Notes under the pieces: model-generated
Told to the model about the DNA's origin: nothing
The model's input: only the letters and a program-made list of their open reading frames with translations
The model's database searches: none
In this document: positions 16,162 through 24,599 of the stretch, one piece after another
How positions within the stretch are numbered: position 1 is the stretch's first letter
Layout: each line of letters begins with the position of its first letter
Source: Prescottella sp. R16
Lineage (GTDB): Bacteria > Actinomycetota > Actinomycetes > Mycobacteriales > Mycobacteriaceae
DNA: 64,000 bases
Assembly (NCBI RefSeq): GCF_030656875.1
Contig: NZ_CP130943.1
Location: 1,550,001 to 1,614,000, forward strand
Direction: 5' to 3'
Program-made: the position numbers and the translations under genes

Positions 16162-18410
16162 CGGCCCGGCTCCGGCTCGTTCAACGTGTCGAGTTTCGCG
16201 TGCGCGATGGCCCGGATCTCCCGGACCCGTCGCACCAGGGTCCGTATCTCGTCGGCGAACGCCCGCCGCCGCTCGGGGACGCCGGGGTCGTCGGATCCGA
16301 TCAGCTCCCGGTTGCGGGCGAGCTGCAGGGCGGTCGCGAACAGTTCCGACGACACCGATTCGCTCGACGCGATCTGCTGACGCAGCCGACGCTGCTGCGC
16401 GAGCCCGAGGCATGCGGTGACGAACCGTTTCTCGTCGAACTCCGTCGACACGGGGACGTCGAGCAGGTGATCGGCGACCACCTCGTAGGCGTCGAGGAAC
16501 GGCTGCAGCACGCGGTGTGCGAGGTAGGGGCGGACCTGCCCGAGGATGCGCTGGGCGTGTTCAGGTTCGTGCAGGTCCTGCTCCCACGCCGGGTCGACCA
16601 GGCTCAGTTCCGAGCGCAGTTCCTCCCGGAAGGTGTTCTTGTCGCTGAAGAAGAACTCGAACTTGAGCAGGTCCCGGATCCGTAGGGCCTCGGCCCAGCC
16701 GTCGGCGAGGGGATCGGTGAACTGCTCGTCGACGGCTTTCATGAGCACCATCTCGGCGATCGCACGCACCACCAGGAAGTGAATGGTGTTGTTGCGGAAG
16801 AACGCTGCCACCAGTCCCTGGTCCTTGCCGAGGTGGTAGACGCGTTCGTCGCCGTCGTCGAAACGTTCGAGGATGCCGGCGTCGACGTGCGTGAACAGGG
16901 CCTTGCGGATCACCTGCGGGTTGGTCAGGTCCACGTCCCCGGCGGTGGGGAGTTTGCGGGCGGTGATGTATTCGACGAGCGGTCCGAGGATGAAACCGAG
17001 TTCGTCGACGGTCAGGGCCCGGTCCTCGATCCCGAGGAACGCGAGCAGTGTCAGCGACGACGCCGTGATCGGGGTGACCTCGTTGATGCGGTGGCAGACC
17101 TCGATGCCGGTCTTCTGGATCGCGAGCCGCTGATCGTCCTCCTGTGCCAGGGCGTCCCGCAGCGACAGCGGACGCCCCACCGTCACGTGCGCGACGCCGC
17201 GACGCTGTCCCTGCGCCCGCACGTAGCCGATCATCCAGCGGAAGCTTTCCTTCTTCTTCGCCGCGCCGTGCGCCTCCGCGGCCATCGCACTCACCTCGTA
17301 CAGCTGGTCGTACACGATCGAGACGGGCACCAGGTAGACGTCGGACGCGTCGGATTCGGTGAACGCCTGCGTCAGATATGTGAGCAGCCCGTAGCGGGGT
17401 GGGCGCAGTTTCCCGGTGCGGGAGCGTCCGCCCTCGATGTACCACTCGAGGTTGAAACGTTTGTTCAGCAGGAACCGCATGTATTCGCGCAGCGTCCACT
17501 TGTAGACGTCGTCGCTGCCGAACGAGCGGCGGATGAACACGGTCCCGGAGCGTTTGCTGATCGGCCCCACCGGCCAGAAGCTCACGTTGAGGCCGCCCAT
17601 CACGTGATTGAGGGGCAGATCGTTCGCGAGCAGCGCGGGCCGCAGCACCAGCGGATCGAGGTAGGAGCGGTGGCTGGGCAGGAACACCAGCGAATGCTCG
17701 CGGTTCAGTTCACGCAGTTCCTCGAAACGGGTGGTGTCGACGTCGAGCCGGTAGGCGCGGGAGAAATAGCGGCCCAACTGGTCCCACAAAGCGATCGCCC
17801 GCCGGCTCTGCGCCGCGACCATCTCGTCGAGTGCGCTGCGGGCCTGGTCGTCGACGTCGACGATCGTGCGATTCGACTGGGCCGCCAGCTGTTTGACTCC
17901 GGCGGTGAACCGGTGGGTGTCGGTGATCTCCTCGACCACGAAACGGGACACCTTGTACTGGGTGCCGAGCAGGCTCCGCTCGGCCCGCTCCAGCGCGAGT
18001 GCCGCCTGCCGGCGCACGAACTCCGGCAGGGAGCCGCCGCCGCGTTCGGCCAGCCGGTCCCGCAGCTCGCTCAGCGGTGCGCCGTCACCTGCGACGACGC
18101 GGCACCGGGCCGGATCGTGCTGCAGCACCCGGCGCTGCGCCTTCACCCCGAGGTGCAGCGGGTCCCGGGCCGACAGCACGTCCCGGAATCGTTGTCCCCG
18201 ATGGGAGCCCGCGGTGTCCGGCATCCACACCACCCGTACCGGGGTGAGTGTCGGATCGTCGTCGCGCAGCGTGAGCGCGGCCAGTTCGGGGTCGGTGGTG
18301 GCGACCGTGACGGGAGCCTGCCCGGACTCGGCCTCGCGCCGGGCCAGCCACACGGTGAGCACCTGCCGTTCGGTCTCGGACATCGTCTCGGTGAGAAACA
18401 CTTCCGTCAT
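16158..18410 (-). CDS. plsB: glycerol-3-phosphate 1-O-acyltransferase PlsB2
   Basis: 750 residues, the expected size for the long PlsB family. Acyltransferase motifs are LPSHRSYLDPL (HxxxxD near 247-252), GTVFIRRSFG and YIEGGRSRTGK, followed by VPVSIVYDQLYE. The enzyme acylates position 1 of glycerol-3-phosphate at the membrane, the first step to phospholipid and triacylglycerol. It overlaps both the upstream WS/DGAT gene and the downstream HAD-PlsC gene by four bases, forming a tight three-gene operon. A related gene neighbourhood is known in Mycobacterium tuberculosis (Rv2482c-Rv2484c), in a different internal order. Confidence 0.93.
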   Translation of the reverse strand: MTEVFLTETMSETERQVLTVWLARREAESGQAPVTVATTDPELAALTLRDDDPTLTPVRVVWMPDTAGSHRGQRFRDVLSARDPLHLGVKAQRRVLQHDPARCRVVAGDGAPLSELRDRLAERGGGSLPEFVRRQAALALERAERSLLGTQYKVSRFVVEEITDTHRFTAGVKQLAAQSNRTIVDVDDQARSALDEMVAAQSRRAIALWDQLGRYFSRAYRLDVDTTRFEELRELNREHSLVFLPSHRSYLDPLVLRPALLANDLPLNHVMGGLNVSFWPVGPISKRSGTVFIRRSFGSDDVYKWTLREYMRFLLNKRFNLEWYIEGGRSRTGKLRPPRYGLLTYLTQAFTESDASDVYLVPVSIVYDQLYEVSAMAAEAHGAAKKKESFRWMIGYVRAQGQRRGVAHVTVGRPLSLRDALAQEDDQRLAIQKTGIEVCHRINEVTPITASSLTLLAFLGIEDRALTVDELGFILGPLVEYITARKLPTAGDVDLTNPQVIRKALFTHVDAGILERFDDGDERVYHLGKDQGLVAAFFRNNTIHFLVVRAIAEMVLMKAVDEQFTDPLADGWAEALRIRDLLKFEFFFSDKNTFREELRSELSLVDPAWEQDLHEPEHAQRILGQVRPYLAHRVLQPFLDAYEVVADHLLDVPVSTEFDEKRFVTACLGLAQQRRLRQQIASSESVSSELFATALQLARNRELIGSDDPGVPERRRAFADEIRTLVRRVREIRAIAHAKLDTLNEPEPGR

Positions 18411-19888
18411 CGCTGCGCTCCCTCCGGCTGCTGTGCCGCGCCGTCACCGAGTGCGAGCACCTCGTCGAGACCGGCCTGCAGGCACCGCACGAACAGTGCC
18501 GGTTCGGTGACCGCGGCCGTGTCGAGGTTGACGCCGATGCAGCACGTGCCCACGTGCGAGACCATCGTCGCCATCACCGCGCACCCCGGTGCGGGCGCGA
18601 ACGGGAACACCCGTTCGATGCGCGCCCCGGCCAGATACACCGGGACCGGGACGCCCGCGACGTTGGAGGCCTGCAGGTCCAGGCCCTTCGACTGGGCCAG
18701 ATACCATTCGGCGATCAGCCGTGTCGGCAGCCGCACCAGCAGGGGAGAGGCGGCCTCGACGATGTCGAGGGCCGGTTCCTCCCGCAGTGCCAGCACGATC
18801 GCCCGCACCTTCCGGATCCGCAGTGCGGGATCGGGTTCGGTGGCCGGACCGGCGAAACGGACCGCGGCGAAGTGGTTGCCGCCCGAACTGTCCGACGCCG
18901 CCCGCATGTTGATCGGCATCCCCATCGGGACCTTGCCGATCGGCACCCCCAGTTCCTCGTGGTAGCGGCGGTAGCCGCCGAGCAGTGCCGCGACGTAGGC
19001 GTCGTTGACCGAGCCGCCCGCCGCGTGCGCCGCGCGCCGCAGCTCGTGCAGACCCACCTCGAGGATCCCGAACCAGCGGCCGAGCCCACGCTCCCGCAGC
19101 AGGGGGGAGCCCGCCGGTGGCGGCTGCACCATCCGGCGCAGCGAGTTCGCGTAGCCGAGCATCTCGCCGGCCGCCTCGAACGGCCGGGTCGCCGCGGACA
19201 GTACGAGCCGAGCGGACCCCGAGACGAGGCCCGCGAGCCGGGCCGGTGCCTGCCGCACGCCGTCGAGGATCTCGTGGCCCAGCGCGGACATCTCGTCGAG
19301 ATGCTCCGGTGGTGCCGGTGCCCGATCCGGTTTGCCGGGGGTCGGTTCGGGCCGGCGGCTGTGCAGCAGCGTCATCATCGCGATGCCGCCCATGCCGTCG
19401 GTCATGCTGTGGTGCGCCTTGACGGCGTACACGGCGCGACCGTCGTCGAGGCCCTCGATCAGCAGCGCCGCCCACGGCGGCCGGGCCTTGTCGAACGGTT
19501 CCGTCGCCAGGTGCCGGCACAGCCGCAGCGCGTGGTCGAGCGTCGCCGGTTCCGGCAGCCGCACCCGGCGCAGGTGGTAGTCGAGATCGAACTCGGGATC
19601 CACCGACCACACCGGATTGCCGAGGCCGAATGCCGGTTCCACGGCCCGCATCCGGATCCGCGGCACGATGTGCGACGCCCATTCGTGCGCCTGTACCAGT
19701 CGTCCCCAGTCCGGGGCGCGATCGAGGACGTCGACCGCGACGATCGGGGTGCGCAGTTCCGGGCGCACCTCCTCCATCCGCCACATGCCGGTCTCGAAGT
19801 CCGACATCGTCCGGCTCATCGCCCACCCGATCGACGACAGGTCGACGTCCACCGCGCTCGGTGGGATGAACGGCTGACCGTCGGCCAT
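18407..19888 (-). CDS. wax ester synthase / diacylglycerol acyltransferase
   Basis: 493 residues from ATG 19888, with GAGGA upstream; the frame continues to 19951 only as noise. The catalytic HHxxxDG motif is present as HHSMTDG (residues 159-165). Other family marks are PFDKARPPWAALLIEGL, GGSVNDAYVAALLGGYRRY and NVAGVPVPVYLAGARIERVFP. WS/DGAT enzymes make triacylglycerol from diacylglycerol and acyl-CoA, or wax ester from fatty alcohol, on the inner face of the membrane or on lipid droplets. As first gene of an operon with PlsB2 and HAD-PlsC it fits triacylglycerol synthesis. Confidence 0.92.
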   Translation of the reverse strand: MADGQPFIPPSAVDVDLSSIGWAMSRTMSDFETGMWRMEEVRPELRTPIVAVDVLDRAPDWGRLVQAHEWASHIVPRIRMRAVEPAFGLGNPVWSVDPEFDLDYHLRRVRLPEPATLDHALRLCRHLATEPFDKARPPWAALLIEGLDDGRAVYAVKAHHSMTDGMGGIAMMTLLHSRRPEPTPGKPDRAPAPPEHLDEMSALGHEILDGVRQAPARLAGLVSGSARLVLSAATRPFEAAGEMLGYANSLRRMVQPPPAGSPLLRERGLGRWFGILEVGLHELRRAAHAAGGSVNDAYVAALLGGYRRYHEELGVPIGKVPMGMPINMRAASDSSGGNHFAAVRFAGPATEPDPALRIRKVRAIVLALREEPALDIVEAASPLLVRLPTRLIAEWYLAQSKGLDLQASNVAGVPVPVYLAGARIERVFPFAPAPGCAVMATMVSHVGTCCIGVNLDTAAVTEPALFVRCLQAGLDEVLALGDGAAQQPEGAQR

Positions 19889-20050
19889 GCGCACGCTCCT
19901 CGAAACCGGATTTCGGGGCTGATGCCCTCCAGTGTGGACCCGCGCCGCCACGCCCGTCAGCGAATTCGACCGCGCACACCGCGCATTCGGCGCGATCCTC
20001 GGTTAACGTCGGTGGGACTTCGATCCTTGCCCCGGCGAAAGGATGCGGTC

Positions 20051-20338
20051 ATTCCCCTCTACCAGTTCCGGTGCGCGCAGTGCGGCCCGTTCGACGCCAC
20101 CCACCCCATGACGTCCGTCCCCGACGAGGACGGCTGCCCCGGCTGCGGCGGCGCGTCCCGCCGGCAGATCACCGCGCCGCGACTCGGCCACGGATCGTCG
20201 ACGGCGATGCGTCTGCTCGACGCCACCGCCCGCTCGGCACACGAACCGGCCGTCGTCACCGGTACCCGACCCGGCGCCCGGCGCGCACCCCAGCCGATCA
20301 CGACCGATCCGCTCCACCGAAAGTTGCCCCGCCCCTGA
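20051..20338 (+). CDS. fmdB: FmdB-type zinc ribbon protein, apparent ATT start
   Basis: 95 residues. IPLYQFRCAQCGPFDATHP with Cys at 8 and 11, then GCPGCGG, makes the CxxC...CxxC zinc ribbon of the FmdB family. Homologues begin M-P-L-Y, and the aligned codon here is ATT (20051), preceded by AAAGGA seven bases upstream. The only nearby in-frame alternative is a TTG at 20027, without a ribosome-binding site. FmdB proteins are found with formamidase genes and are thought to be regulators or accessory factors; here fmdA follows after 29 bases. The Gly/Ala/Arg-rich second half is poorly ordered. Confidence 0.72.
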   Translation: MPLYQFRCAQCGPFDATHPMTSVPDEDGCPGCGGASRRQITAPRLGHGSSTAMRLLDATARSAHEPAVVTGTRPGARRAPQPITTDPLHRKLPRP

Positions 20339-20367
20339 CACATTGAGCACGCCGCGAGGAGGCCTGC

Positions 20368-21624
20368 ATGCCCGAACTGCTGTTCCCCCTGGATTCGAGC
20401 AAGAAGTTCACCGAGCAGGAGAAGATCGGCCACAACCGGTGGCACCCGGACATCCCGCCCGCGGTCACCGTCAAACCCGGCGACTCGTTCCGCGTGCACT
20501 GCCGCGAATGGTTCGACGGCGCCATCCACAACGACGACTCCGCCGACGACATCCTGAACGCCCCGCTCACGTCCGTGCACACGCTGTCGGGGCCGTTCGC
20601 CGTCGAGGGCGCCGAACCCGGGGACCTGCTGATCGTCGACATCCTCGACATCGGGCCCATCCCGCAGGAGGATTCGGGTCCGCTCGCCGGCCAGGGCTGG
20701 GGTTACACGGGCATCTTCGCGCGCGACAACGGTGGCTGTTTCCTCACCGACCAGTTCCCCGACGCGTACAAGGCGGTGTGGGACTTCGCCGGCCAGACCG
20801 CGACGTCCCGGCACATCCCGCACGTGAAATTCACCGGCATCGTGCACCCCGGGCTGATGGGGACGGCGCCGTCGCACGACCTGCTGGGACGGTGGAACAC
20901 CCGGGAGGCCGCGCTGATCGCGACCGACCCGGACCGGGTGCCGCCGCTCGCGTTGCCGCCCGAACCGAACGACGCGATCCTCGGCACCCTCACCGGCGCC
21001 GACTTCGACCGCGTCGCCGCCGAGGCCGCCCGCACCGCACCACCGCGCGAGAACGGCGGCAACCAGGACATCAAGAACCTCACCAAGGGCAGTCGCGTCT
21101 TCTACCCCGTCTACGTCACCGGCGCGAACCTGTCGGTGGGGGACCTGCACTTCTCTCAGGGCGACGGCGAGATCACGTTCTGCGGCGCCATCGAGATGGG
21201 CGGCTTCATCGATCTGCGGGTCGATGTCATCAAGGGCGGCATGGAGACGTACGGCGTCTCCGAGAACGCGATCTTCATGCCCGGCAACACCGATCCGCAG
21301 TACTCGGAGTGGCTCGCGTTCTCCGGGACGTCGGTGACCCTCGACGGCGAGCAGCGGTATCTGGACTCGCAGCTCGCCTATCAGCGGGCCTGCCTGCACG
21401 CGATCGACTACCTCACCAAGTTCGGGTACAGCCCGGAGCAGGCGTACCTGCTGCTCGGTGCCGCACCGATCGAGGGCCGCTTCTCCGGGGTGGTCGACAT
21501 TCCGAATTCGTGCGCCACGGTGTACCTGCCGACGGCGATCTTCGACTTCCCGGTGACCCCGTCCGCGGCCGGTCCGGTACGCATCGACCCGGGAATCGGG
21601 GCACCTCGAGCAGCCCGAAAGTAA
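20368..21624 (+). CDS. fmdA: formamidase/acetamidase FmdA
   Basis: 418 residues, normal for the family. Landmarks include SGPFAVEGAEPGDLLIVDIL, HPGLMGTAPS, GGNQDIKNLTKGSR, LHFSQGDGEITFCGAIEMGG and YLLLGAAPIEGRFSGVVDIPN. The enzyme hydrolyses formamide or short amides to ammonia and the acid, a nitrogen-scavenging reaction in the cytoplasm. ATG 20368 follows CGAGGAGG. It is the second gene of an fmdB-fmdA unit. Control by a nitrogen regulator is plausible, but I see no convincing site upstream. Confidence 0.92.
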   Translation: MPELLFPLDSSKKFTEQEKIGHNRWHPDIPPAVTVKPGDSFRVHCREWFDGAIHNDDSADDILNAPLTSVHTLSGPFAVEGAEPGDLLIVDILDIGPIPQEDSGPLAGQGWGYTGIFARDNGGCFLTDQFPDAYKAVWDFAGQTATSRHIPHVKFTGIVHPGLMGTAPSHDLLGRWNTREAALIATDPDRVPPLALPPEPNDAILGTLTGADFDRVAAEAARTAPPRENGGNQDIKNLTKGSRVFYPVYVTGANLSVGDLHFSQGDGEITFCGAIEMGGFIDLRVDVIKGGMETYGVSENAIFMPGNTDPQYSEWLAFSGTSVTLDGEQRYLDSQLAYQRACLHAIDYLTKFGYSPEQAYLLLGAAPIEGRFSGVVDIPNSCATVYLPTAIFDFPVTPSAAGPVRIDPGIGAPRAARK

Positions 21625-21663
21625 AGTCGGGCAAATCAGGTTTAACGGTCTCGTCGGCGGCGT

Positions 21664-21699
21664 CCCGTCGGTGCCGCACCCCGGTGCGTCGCCGACGGG
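21664..21699 (+). terminator. GC-rich hairpin downstream of fmdA
   Basis: CCCGTCGG (21664-21671) and CCGACGGG (21692-21699) form a perfect 8-bp stem whose loop holds an inner GCACC/GGTGC stem. It begins 39 bases after the fmdA stop. No T-run follows, which is common for actinobacterial terminators. Confidence 0.5.
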
Positions 21700-22026
21700 T
21701 GAACGCCGTCGACAGGACCGACCGGTCCGGAACGGGAGTGAGGATCGGCAGTTCGGGGCCGGTTCCACAAGAGGATATGAACGAACGTCCAACAAATTTT
21801 CGGGATACGGAGATGGTCTCGGAAGGGTGTTCGGTCGACCTACCTATTTGTTACCGGATCGTTATGATCAAACAGTAACCCCTCGGACTTTTACCGCGTT
21901 AGCGTCGTCGCTATCGCACAACGCAATCGCAGCGTTACGCGATGTGACCATCATCAACATCCTTGTCCGCCGGATCGTGATGTTCCTCCGTACGAGGATG
22001 CTCCGTCGGGAGAAAGGGGCGCGGTC
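21700..22026. other. AT-richer leader region with a GTTAC inverted repeat
   Basis: This stretch is clearly less GC-rich than its surroundings, most of all at 21775-21960. GTTAC at 21850-21854 and GTAAC at 21875-21879 form an inverted repeat that also contains two GATC tetramers; further TTACCGCG and GTTACGCG words follow. A 119-codon frame runs through it and ends in the start codon of the next gene, but its composition does not look coding. It most likely holds the promoter and regulatory sites of the 22027 gene. Confidence 0.4.
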
Positions 22027-22452
22027 GTGAGCGCTGTTTCGGGTTACACCAAGTCGAACGTCCTGCCGAGTGCCGAGCGGAACTGCATCGAGGACTACAT
22101 CGCGGCCACCTTCGCATACGAGTTCATGGACGGTGCCGTCGACATGACGGCGATCGAACGCCTGCATCGCGGCGACGTCCGTGAATGGGTCGCCGCCGTC
22201 GCCGCCTCGGGGCTGTTCACCGCCGCGCAGATCGACCGCATCGACACCGGCTGGCGCTGCAACCCCAAGGCGCTGCTCGACGCCCTGCTCGCCGAATCCG
22301 ACGAGGTCACCGTCAAACGCTGCGAAACCGCGTGGGCCGGCCTGACGCTCGCGGGTGCCCTCGGCGGCAACGCTCTCGGGGCGCGACGTGAACCCCTCGC
22401 GATCGGCGCCTACAGCACCGCCGCCGCACCCGCGGCCATCACGATCGCCTGA
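22027..22452 (+). CDS. hypothetical protein
   Basis: 141 residues from GTG 22027 with AGAAAGGGG upstream. No family is recognised. It is soluble and largely helical, with two Cys (NCIEDYIAATFAYEF and RCETAWAGL), an internal WRCNPKALLDALLAESDEV segment and an Ala-rich tail. No signal peptide or membrane segment is visible. The upstream region is long and AT-rich, suggesting tight regulation. Its 3' end overlaps the convergent peptidase gene by 43 bases, so one of the two ends could be affected by a sequencing error or could be genuinely overlapping. Confidence 0.6.
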   Translation: MSAVSGYTKSNVLPSAERNCIEDYIAATFAYEFMDGAVDMTAIERLHRGDVREWVAAVAASGLFTAAQIDRIDTGWRCNPKALLDALLAESDEVTVKRCETAWAGLTLAGALGGNALGARREPLAIGAYSTAAAPAAITIA

Positions 22453-23069
22453 TCGTCCGTCAACAGCACCGACCGAACCCCGGCCGCCCGGCACCGTTCG
22501 CGCATGCGAACCGCCTCGGCGCCGGGGTTCGTCGCATCCGGGCGACCGTCCGGGCCGGGCAGGCAGTGCGGCACGATCGCATGGTCGACGAATCCCAGTC
22601 CGTCCCAGCGGGCCGGCACCCCGCAGGCCTCGGCCACCTCGCCCGGATCGTCGGCGCACTCCACTCCGGTCAGCGTCGGCGCCGCCACACACGCGCCCGC
22701 GCTGTAACCGGCATAGAAGAGGACGCCCGACCGCACCAGTTCCCCCAGAACCACGTCGGCGCCACTGCGCGCCAACTGGGCGCGCAACACGAACGTGTTG
22801 CCGCCCCGCACCCACACCGTCGGAAAACGTGACAGCAGCCGGGCCAAGGCATCGGATCGCCCGGCGAAGTCCCGCAGATCAACCTCCGTCGGCGCGAACC
22901 CGAGCCGCCGCAGCGGCACCAGATCACTGACGACCGCCGACTCCCGCGCCCGCACCGGCCACGCATCCGCCGCATTCGCGATCACCGCGACCGGACCCGG
23001 GCCGCCCGCCAACTCCACGAAACGATCGGCATGCGCACCGAACCGGTACGACGACAGGAACAGGCGCAC
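22410..23069 (-). CDS. peptidase E-like serine hydrolase (family S51)
   Basis: 219 residues, GTG start. The fold is that of peptidase E/cyanophycinase: VAVIANAADAWP near the N-terminus, WVRGGNTFVL (about 86-95), and the nucleophile elbow YAGYSAGACVAAP with Ser123. His163 or His168 in FVDHAIVPHC and an acid residue further on would complete the triad. Peptidase E cleaves Asp-X dipeptides in the cytoplasm; cyanophycinase activity is an alternative, but the short length favours a dipeptidase. It starts three bases after the MDMPI-fold gene and is co-transcribed with it. Confidence 0.8.
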   Translation of the reverse strand: MRLFLSSYRFGAHADRFVELAGGPGPVAVIANAADAWPVRARESAVVSDLVPLRRLGFAPTEVDLRDFAGRSDALARLLSRFPTVWVRGGNTFVLRAQLARSGADVVLGELVRSGVLFYAGYSAGACVAAPTLTGVECADDPGEVAEACGVPARWDGLGFVDHAIVPHCLPGPDGRPDATNPGAEAVRMRERCRAAGVRSVLLTDDQAIVMAAGAAAVL

Positions 23070-23072
23070 TCG

Positions 23073-23894
23073 TCAGATCGTGAACGCGAGATGCTCGACG
23101 ATCCGCCGGCCCACGGCCTCGTCGCCGCCGAACTCGATCGCCCCGGCATGCTCGGCCGCCGTGGTGCGGCCCGTGGCCAGACGGGTGAACAACCGTGAAT
23201 CCATCGCGATCGTCGACGTCGCCGGACCCGGCAGCTGCGGCACCACCGCGGCTCGCCCGGATACCTCTATATGAAGGGTGCGTTCCAGGGGCCCCGACAG
23301 AGCGCACGAGATCCGGGCCCCGTCCGGTGCCCGACCGAGCCGGCCGACGATATAACCGAGTGCGCCCTCGATCTCCGCGAACGCGAGTGCCCCACGCGCA
23401 CCACCCTCGTCGCCCGCCGGACCGCCCAGCGCATCCCGGATGTCGTGCTCGTGGATCCAGCAGTCGAACAGCCGTATTCGCATGAACCGCCCGTACGTGG
23501 CCGGACCGACCGGAGTGTCCGCGGGCGCGGCGAAGTCGTCGTCGCGCATCGCCCGCAACGCGGCGGCCCGGCGGCCGGTGATCTCCCGGAACCGGGCGAG
23601 GACCTGTGCGCCGTCGTGCGCACGCAAGCTCTCCACCCAGCGTTCGTTGAGGGCGCCGATGTCGTTGCGGACGTGGGGGAGGGACCGAACGTTCAGGGCG
23701 GTCGTCGGCGTCGGAACCCCGTCGAGCATCGACTCGGTCCCGATCAGGTGCGCGACGACGTCCCGCACCGTCCACCCCGGCAGCGCCGTCGGGGTCATCC
23801 ACGCGTCACCGTCGACGGTCGCGAGCAGATCACCCAGGACGGACCACTGCTCCGTCAGGGCATCGACCACCTCGTCGCGCGGGAACTCGCTCAT
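23073..23894 (-). CDS. maleylpyruvate isomerase-family mycothiol-dependent protein
   Basis: 273 residues. The N-terminal DinB-like MDMPI domain shows LPGWTVRDVVAHLIGTESML and, further on, FDCWIHEHDIRDALGGP; the His residues of these motifs bind the divalent metal. The C-terminal domain ends with a region typical of TIGR03083 proteins. Family members use mycothiol as thiol cofactor, mostly with unknown substrates. ATG 23894 is clear. Mycothiol use fits an actinomycete. It is followed directly by the peptidase E-like gene. Confidence 0.82.
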   Translation of the reverse strand: MSEFPRDEVVDALTEQWSVLGDLLATVDGDAWMTPTALPGWTVRDVVAHLIGTESMLDGVPTPTTALNVRSLPHVRNDIGALNERWVESLRAHDGAQVLARFREITGRRAAALRAMRDDDFAAPADTPVGPATYGRFMRIRLFDCWIHEHDIRDALGGPAGDEGGARGALAFAEIEGALGYIVGRLGRAPDGARISCALSGPLERTLHIEVSGRAAVVPQLPGPATSTIAMDSRLFTRLATGRTTAAEHAGAIEFGGDEAVGRRIVEHLAFTI

Positions 23895-23951
23895 CCGCAG
23901 AACTGTAGGGGTGGACGGCGTCCCGCGCTTGCGTTGTCCCGATTGTTCGGA

Positions 23952-24329
23952 TCAGGAGAATTCGCGGAGAAGTTCCACCAGGAAGTCCCGCAGCACCTCG
24001 ACATGGCTGTGTTCGACGTCCGAGGTCGCGGTGAGCAGGACGATCGACCGGTCGCCTGCGAGTTCCAGGACACGTTCGACGGCGGTCCGGCCGTCCGGCG
24101 ACTCCAACTCAGCGAGATAACGGGAGCGGAACTCGGCGAACTCTGCTACATCGTGGCCGTACCAGCGGCGCAGTTCGGTCGACGGCGCCAGGTCCTTCGC
24201 CCAGTCGTCGTAGTGGAACGCGTCCTTGCGCAATCCGCGCGGCCACAGTCGGTCGGCGAACACCCGGAAACCGTCCTCCGCCCCCGGGTGGTCGTACACG
24301 CGTTCGATGTCGACGGCTCGTGTCGGCAT
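23952..24329 (-). CDS. DUF488 family protein
   Basis: 125 residues. Typical DUF488 landmarks are IERVYDHP, GFRVFADRLWPRGLRKD, DDWAKDLAPSTELRRWYGHD and FRSRYLAEL; the family usually continues with a TLLYxAR-like element, here IVLLTATSDVEHSHVEVLRDFL. It is a small cytoplasmic protein of unknown biochemical role. It appears to be transcribed alone or with the genes downstream; the gap to the next gene is 57 bases. Confidence 0.85.
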   Translation of the reverse strand: MPTRAVDIERVYDHPGAEDGFRVFADRLWPRGLRKDAFHYDDWAKDLAPSTELRRWYGHDVAEFAEFRSRYLAELESPDGRTAVERVLELAGDRSIVLLTATSDVEHSHVEVLRDFLVELLREFS

Positions 24330-24385
24330 GGTCCACCTTCCGTGTCTTGGGGATTTTTGCGCACCAAGTTACGTCCGTGTGAAGT

Positions 24386-24401
24386 CGTGAGGTGTATCAC
24401 A
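24386..24401. promoter_or_regulatory. CRP-like site upstream of pntAa
   Basis: CGTGA-GGTGTA-TCACA matches the TGTGA-N6-TCACA consensus of actinobacterial cAMP-receptor proteins (CRP/GlxR) at nine of ten positions. It lies 199 bases upstream of the pntAa start and 56 bases from the divergent DUF488 start, so it could act on either gene. The rest of the 24330-24599 gap is AT-richer and presumably holds both promoters. Confidence 0.45.
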
Positions 24402-24599
24402 AAAAGTGGACATTCTGGTGGTACGCCCCGGTTCGGACTCGATTCAGACAACTTCGGCGACTTGCATGTGTTCCCTTCGTCACGGTAGTTCTGCTTACCA
24501 TCGTGGACCACTTGCATCGGTCGGGTCATCGTCCGTCGATCGCTCGATAGTTGCCGCCCGTCGCGGCAGGCACACCATCTACCGCAGGAAGTCGAAACA

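Noticed and set aside
21850..21879. Possible GlnR box (GTTAC-n6-GTTAT) near fmdA
   Set aside because: The second half does not match GaAAC and the site is downstream of the formamidase genes, so nitrogen control is not supported.
21671..22030. 119-codon plus-strand frame ending in the start of the 22027 gene
   Set aside because: Stop-start overlap looks tempting, but the frame has AT-rich non-coding composition, no ribosome-binding site and no motif.
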